A stretch of 64,000 nucleotides of DNA from an uncultured Gammaproteobacteria bacterium (GTDB lineage Bacteria; Pseudomonadota; Gammaproteobacteria; HK1): NCBI GenBank assembly GCA_958295465.1, contig OY282353.1:2595001-2659000 (forward strand), in the 5' to 3' direction. The notes below the pieces were generated by a model that was not told the origin of the DNA, did not search any database, and worked only from the letters and a program-made list of their open reading frames with translations. The translations under genes and the position numbers were made by a program. This document shows positions 62,057 to 64,000 of this stretch, in pieces (position 1 is the stretch's first letter; each line of letters begins with the position of its first letter).

Positions 62057-62931
62057 TGGCCATCCTCGTCGACGCCGGCACCCGGGTCATCGGCCAGGGC
62101 ATCACCGGCAGGCAGGGGACGTTCCATGCGGAGCAGTCCATCGCCTACGGCACCCGGTTCGTCGCGTGCGTGACCCCGGGCAAGGGCGGCAGCCGGCACC
62201 TGTACCTCCCCGTCTACGATCGGGTCGCGGACGCGGTGGAGGCGACCGGGGCGGACGCCTCGGTCGTCTACGTCCCGCCCGAGCGCGCGGCCGATGCGAT
62301 GCTGGAGGCGATCCATGCCGGCGTGAAGCTGGTGGTATGCGTCACCGAGGGGATCCCGGTGCTCGACATGGTGCGCGTCAAGCGCGCACTCGAAGGAACC
62401 TCCACGACGCTCCTCGGCCCGAACACCCCCGGCATCATCACCCCCGGCGCGTGCCGAATCGGCATCATGCCCGGACTCATCCATCGGCGGGGACGGATCG
62501 GCATCGTCTCGCGCTCCAGCACCCTCACCTACGAAGCCGCGGCCCAGTGCACCGCGACCGGGCTGGGGCAGAGCACCGTGGTGGGGATCGGCGCGGATCC
62601 GGTGCACGGCATCGGCTTCGTCGACTGCCTGAAGCTGTTCCTCGCCGACGACGAGACGGACGGAATCATCCTCATCGGCGAGATCGGAGGCGTCGAGGAG
62701 GAGGCGGCGGCCACGTTCCTCGGCGAGGCGCGTCCGTCGAAGCCGGTGGTGGGCTACGTCGCGGGCACGACGGCGCCGGCCGGCCGGCGCATGGGGCACG
62801 CCGGCGCGATCATCGCGGGAGGCCGCGGCAGCGCGCGGGAGAAGCTCGATGCGCTACGCGGGGCCGGGGTGATCGTCCCCGATTCCCCGGCCGAGATCGC
62901 GCGGGCGATGGCGCAGGCGTTGCGGACATGA
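62053..62931 (+). CDS. Malate- or succinate-CoA ligase subunit alpha (MtkB/SucD)
   Basis: 292 residues, overlapping the beta subunit stop by 4 bases (ATGA). The CoA-binding Rossmann part has [17 protein letters not shown] near residue 14. The phosphorylated His is in [14 protein letters not shown] near 250. The segment [20 protein letters not shown] is typical. The 3' end overlaps an antisense HicB-like gene. Confidence 0.9.
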   Translation: MMAILVDAGTRVIGQGITGRQGTFHAEQSIAYGTRFVACVTPGKGGSRHLYLPVYDRVADAVEATGADASVVYVPPERAADAMLEAIHAGVKLVVCVTEGIPVLDMVRVKRALEGTSTTLLGPNTPGIITPGACRIGIMPGLIHRRGRIGIVSRSSTLTYEAAAQCTATGLGQSTVVGIGADPVHGIGFVDCLKLFLADDETDGIILIGEIGGVEEEAAATFLGEARPSKPVVGYVAGTTAPAGRRMGHAGAIIAGGRGSAREKLDALRGAGVIVPDSPAEIARAMAQALRT

Positions 62932-63088
62932 GGCGGTTCAGCTCCAGCGCTTCGCGCAACGTCACCTCGATCGTTTCCAGCAACGCTTCCTTCGTGCGTT
63001 CCTGACAATTCACGCCGGGAACCTCCTCCACCCAGCCGATCCACCAGGAGCCGGACCGTTTCATGACGGCGGTGAACCTTTCCTTCAT
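62810..63088 (-). CDS. HicB-like antitoxin, orphan, antisense overlap with ligase gene
   Basis: About 92 codons. The first 50 read like a HicB-family antitoxin ([54 protein letters not shown]). The last ~35 codons run antisense into the mtkB/sucD gene and look unconserved, so the real gene may be truncated here. No HicA-like toxin is adjacent. The ATG may be at 63088 or two codons later. Confidence 0.6.
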   Translation of the reverse strand: MKERFTAVMKRSGSWWIGWVEEVPGVNCQERTKEALLETIEVTLREALELNRLMSATPAPSPARSRPGNRGRSPRPRVAHRASPARCRGLPR

Positions 63089-63261
63089 CGTCATCCGGCC
63101 TCGTTTCGATAGCGTGAAATCGCCCTGGCCACCGGCGGGCATCGTTCCTGTTCCTCCTGTTTTCATGGCAACATCCCGCCGCGCCGGGGACGTACCGGCT
63201 CTGAAAACCACACGGGCTCGTCACCGGTCTTCCCGAACCGGCCCCCATCACCGGAAACCGC

Positions 63262-64000
63262 ATGTCCACGCATACCGAACCGAACACCGAAACGCACCCT
63301 CGCCCCTCGAAGCGCCGCCACCCCGGCTCCGGCCGGGGCGAGGGCCGCCGCCGGCCGAAAGGGCGGCAGGTCGAGCCGGAAGCGCTCGACGAGGTCTGCG
63401 CCCTGCTCGGGGATCGCCCGCGCGACCGAGACCTGCTCATCGAGCACCTGCACCTGATCCAGGATTCCCGGGGCTGCCTCTCCGCCCCCCATCTCGCCGC
63501 GCTCGCGCACGAGATGCGCCTGCCGATGGCCGAGGTCTACGAGGTCGCGACCTTCTACGCGCACTTCGACGTGCTCGCCGAGGGCGAGGCGCCCCCGCCG
63601 CCGATCACCGTGCGCGTCTGCGATAGCCTCTCCTGCGAGCTGGCCGGCGCCCGCGCGCTGCTCGAATCGCTCCCCCGCGCCCTCGGCGAGGGCGTGCGCG
63701 TGGTCCGTGCCCCCTGCATGGGCCGATGCGACACCGCCCCGGTGGCCGAGGTCGGGCATCGCCACCTCGACCACGTGGACGAGCCGGCGGTCCGTGCGGC
63801 CATCGAGGCCGGCGACTTCCATCCCGTCATCCCCGAATACCGCGCGCTGGATGCCTGCGAGCGCGAGGGCGGCTACGCGCTGCTGCGCGCCTGCCTCCGG
63901 GGCGAGTACACGTTCGAGGACGTCGCCGCCAAGCTCGACGCCGCGGGGCTGCGGGGCCTGGGCGGGGCCGGGTTCCCCACCGGGCGCAAGTGGCGCATCG
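63262..64000 (+). CDS. NAD-dependent formate dehydrogenase flavoprotein subunit (NuoE-NuoF fusion type), 3' end outside window
   Basis: Open frame of 246 codons running off the window. After a basic N-terminal stretch (about 1-40) a NuoE-like 2Fe-2S domain shows Cys pairs VCDSLSC and PCMGRC, spaced C-x4-C and C-x3-C. The NuoF-like part begins near residue 200, ending here at GLRGLGGAGFPTGRKW, the FMN/NADH loop. The fusion is seen in Fds/Fdh1-type formate dehydrogenases and some NAD-reducing hydrogenases. The context (glyA, CoA ligase, formyl-THF hydrolase-like) favours formate. Confidence 0.85.
   Translation, partial: MSTHTEPNTETHPRPSKRRHPGSGRGEGRRRPKGRQVEPEALDEVCALLGDRPRDRDLLIEHLHLIQDSRGCLSAPHLAALAHEMRLPMAEVYEVATFYAHFDVLAEGEAPPPPITVRVCDSLSCELAGARALLESLPRALGEGVRVVRAPCMGRCDTAPVAEVGHRHLDHVDEPAVRAAIEAGDFHPVIPEYRALDACEREGGYALLRACLRGEYTFEDVAAKLDAAGLRGLGGAGFPTGRKWRI

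Overview
The window is about 64 kb of GC-rich DNA (roughly two thirds G+C) from a proteobacterium, most likely a gammaproteobacterium or a deep lineage near it. Supporting gene orders are dnaX-ybaB-recR, orn-nnr-tsaE-amidase, pspABC divergent from pspF, and plsC with glyS and glyQ. The aspartyl-tRNA synthetase carries residues linked to the non-discriminating type. The window opens inside dnaX and closes inside an NAD-linked formate dehydrogenase flavoprotein gene, so both ends are cut.

Layout. 1-8.4 kb holds housekeeping genes (dnaX, ybaB, recR, orn, nnr, tsaE, amidase, mnmA). 8.5-20.9 kb holds a UbiD-like decarboxylase, a methyltransferase, aspS, a peroxiredoxin-like gene with an in-frame UGA at its catalytic Cys codon (candidate selenoprotein), the phage-shock operon with a sigma-54 promoter, fmdB, a DMT exporter, a glutaredoxin protein and ilvE. 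21-34.7 kb is catabolic: a LarA-like protein, an Old-Yellow-Enzyme-type dehydrogenase/demethylase with an aldo-keto reductase, a choline-dehydrogenase-like GMC enzyme, a homocysteine methyltransferase, an M20 amidohydrolase, an RraA protein, a second DMT exporter and an enolase-superfamily enzyme. 35.3-39.6 kb is a branched-chain amino-acid-type ABC transporter (livGFHM). 40-52 kb is a NUDIX-TPR-plsC-amidohydrolase-glyS-glyQ run, in which glyS and glyQ are split by a 3.9 kb accessory island with HicAB, an ATPase/TOPRIM gene pair and insertion-sequence relics. 52.7-64 kb holds an MFS carrier, an LLM flavoprotein, a NodIJ-type ABC exporter, and a one-carbon block: ALDH1L-like formyltransferase/hydrolase domain, glyA, malate- or succinate-CoA ligase subunits, and formate dehydrogenase.

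How the genes work together. Several enzymes point to oxidation of methylated amines and C1 units. The choline dehydrogenase, OYE-type demethylase and homocysteine methyltransferase can strip or transfer methyl groups. GlyA handles methylene-tetrahydrofolate, the formyltransferase-like protein could release formate from formyl-tetrahydrofolate, and the NAD-linked enzyme could oxidise formate. This pathway is inferred from gene content only.

Genome decay is the other theme. At least three protein-coding genes (hydroxyacid dehydrogenase, hydantoinase A, sulfatase) survive only as an N-terminal piece joined to a C-terminal piece, with the middle missing. Three IS3-family relics look the same. 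Fragments of IS91-like and IS1634-like transposases, a 120-bp element with terminal inverted repeats in three copies, a 13-bp minisatellite of about 27 units, and repeats inserted in frame in glyS complete the picture. The main candidates for new biology are the UGA-containing peroxiredoxin with a bacterial-SECIS-like hairpin 11 nt after the UGA, and the ATPase-TOPRIM pair in the glyS/glyQ island.
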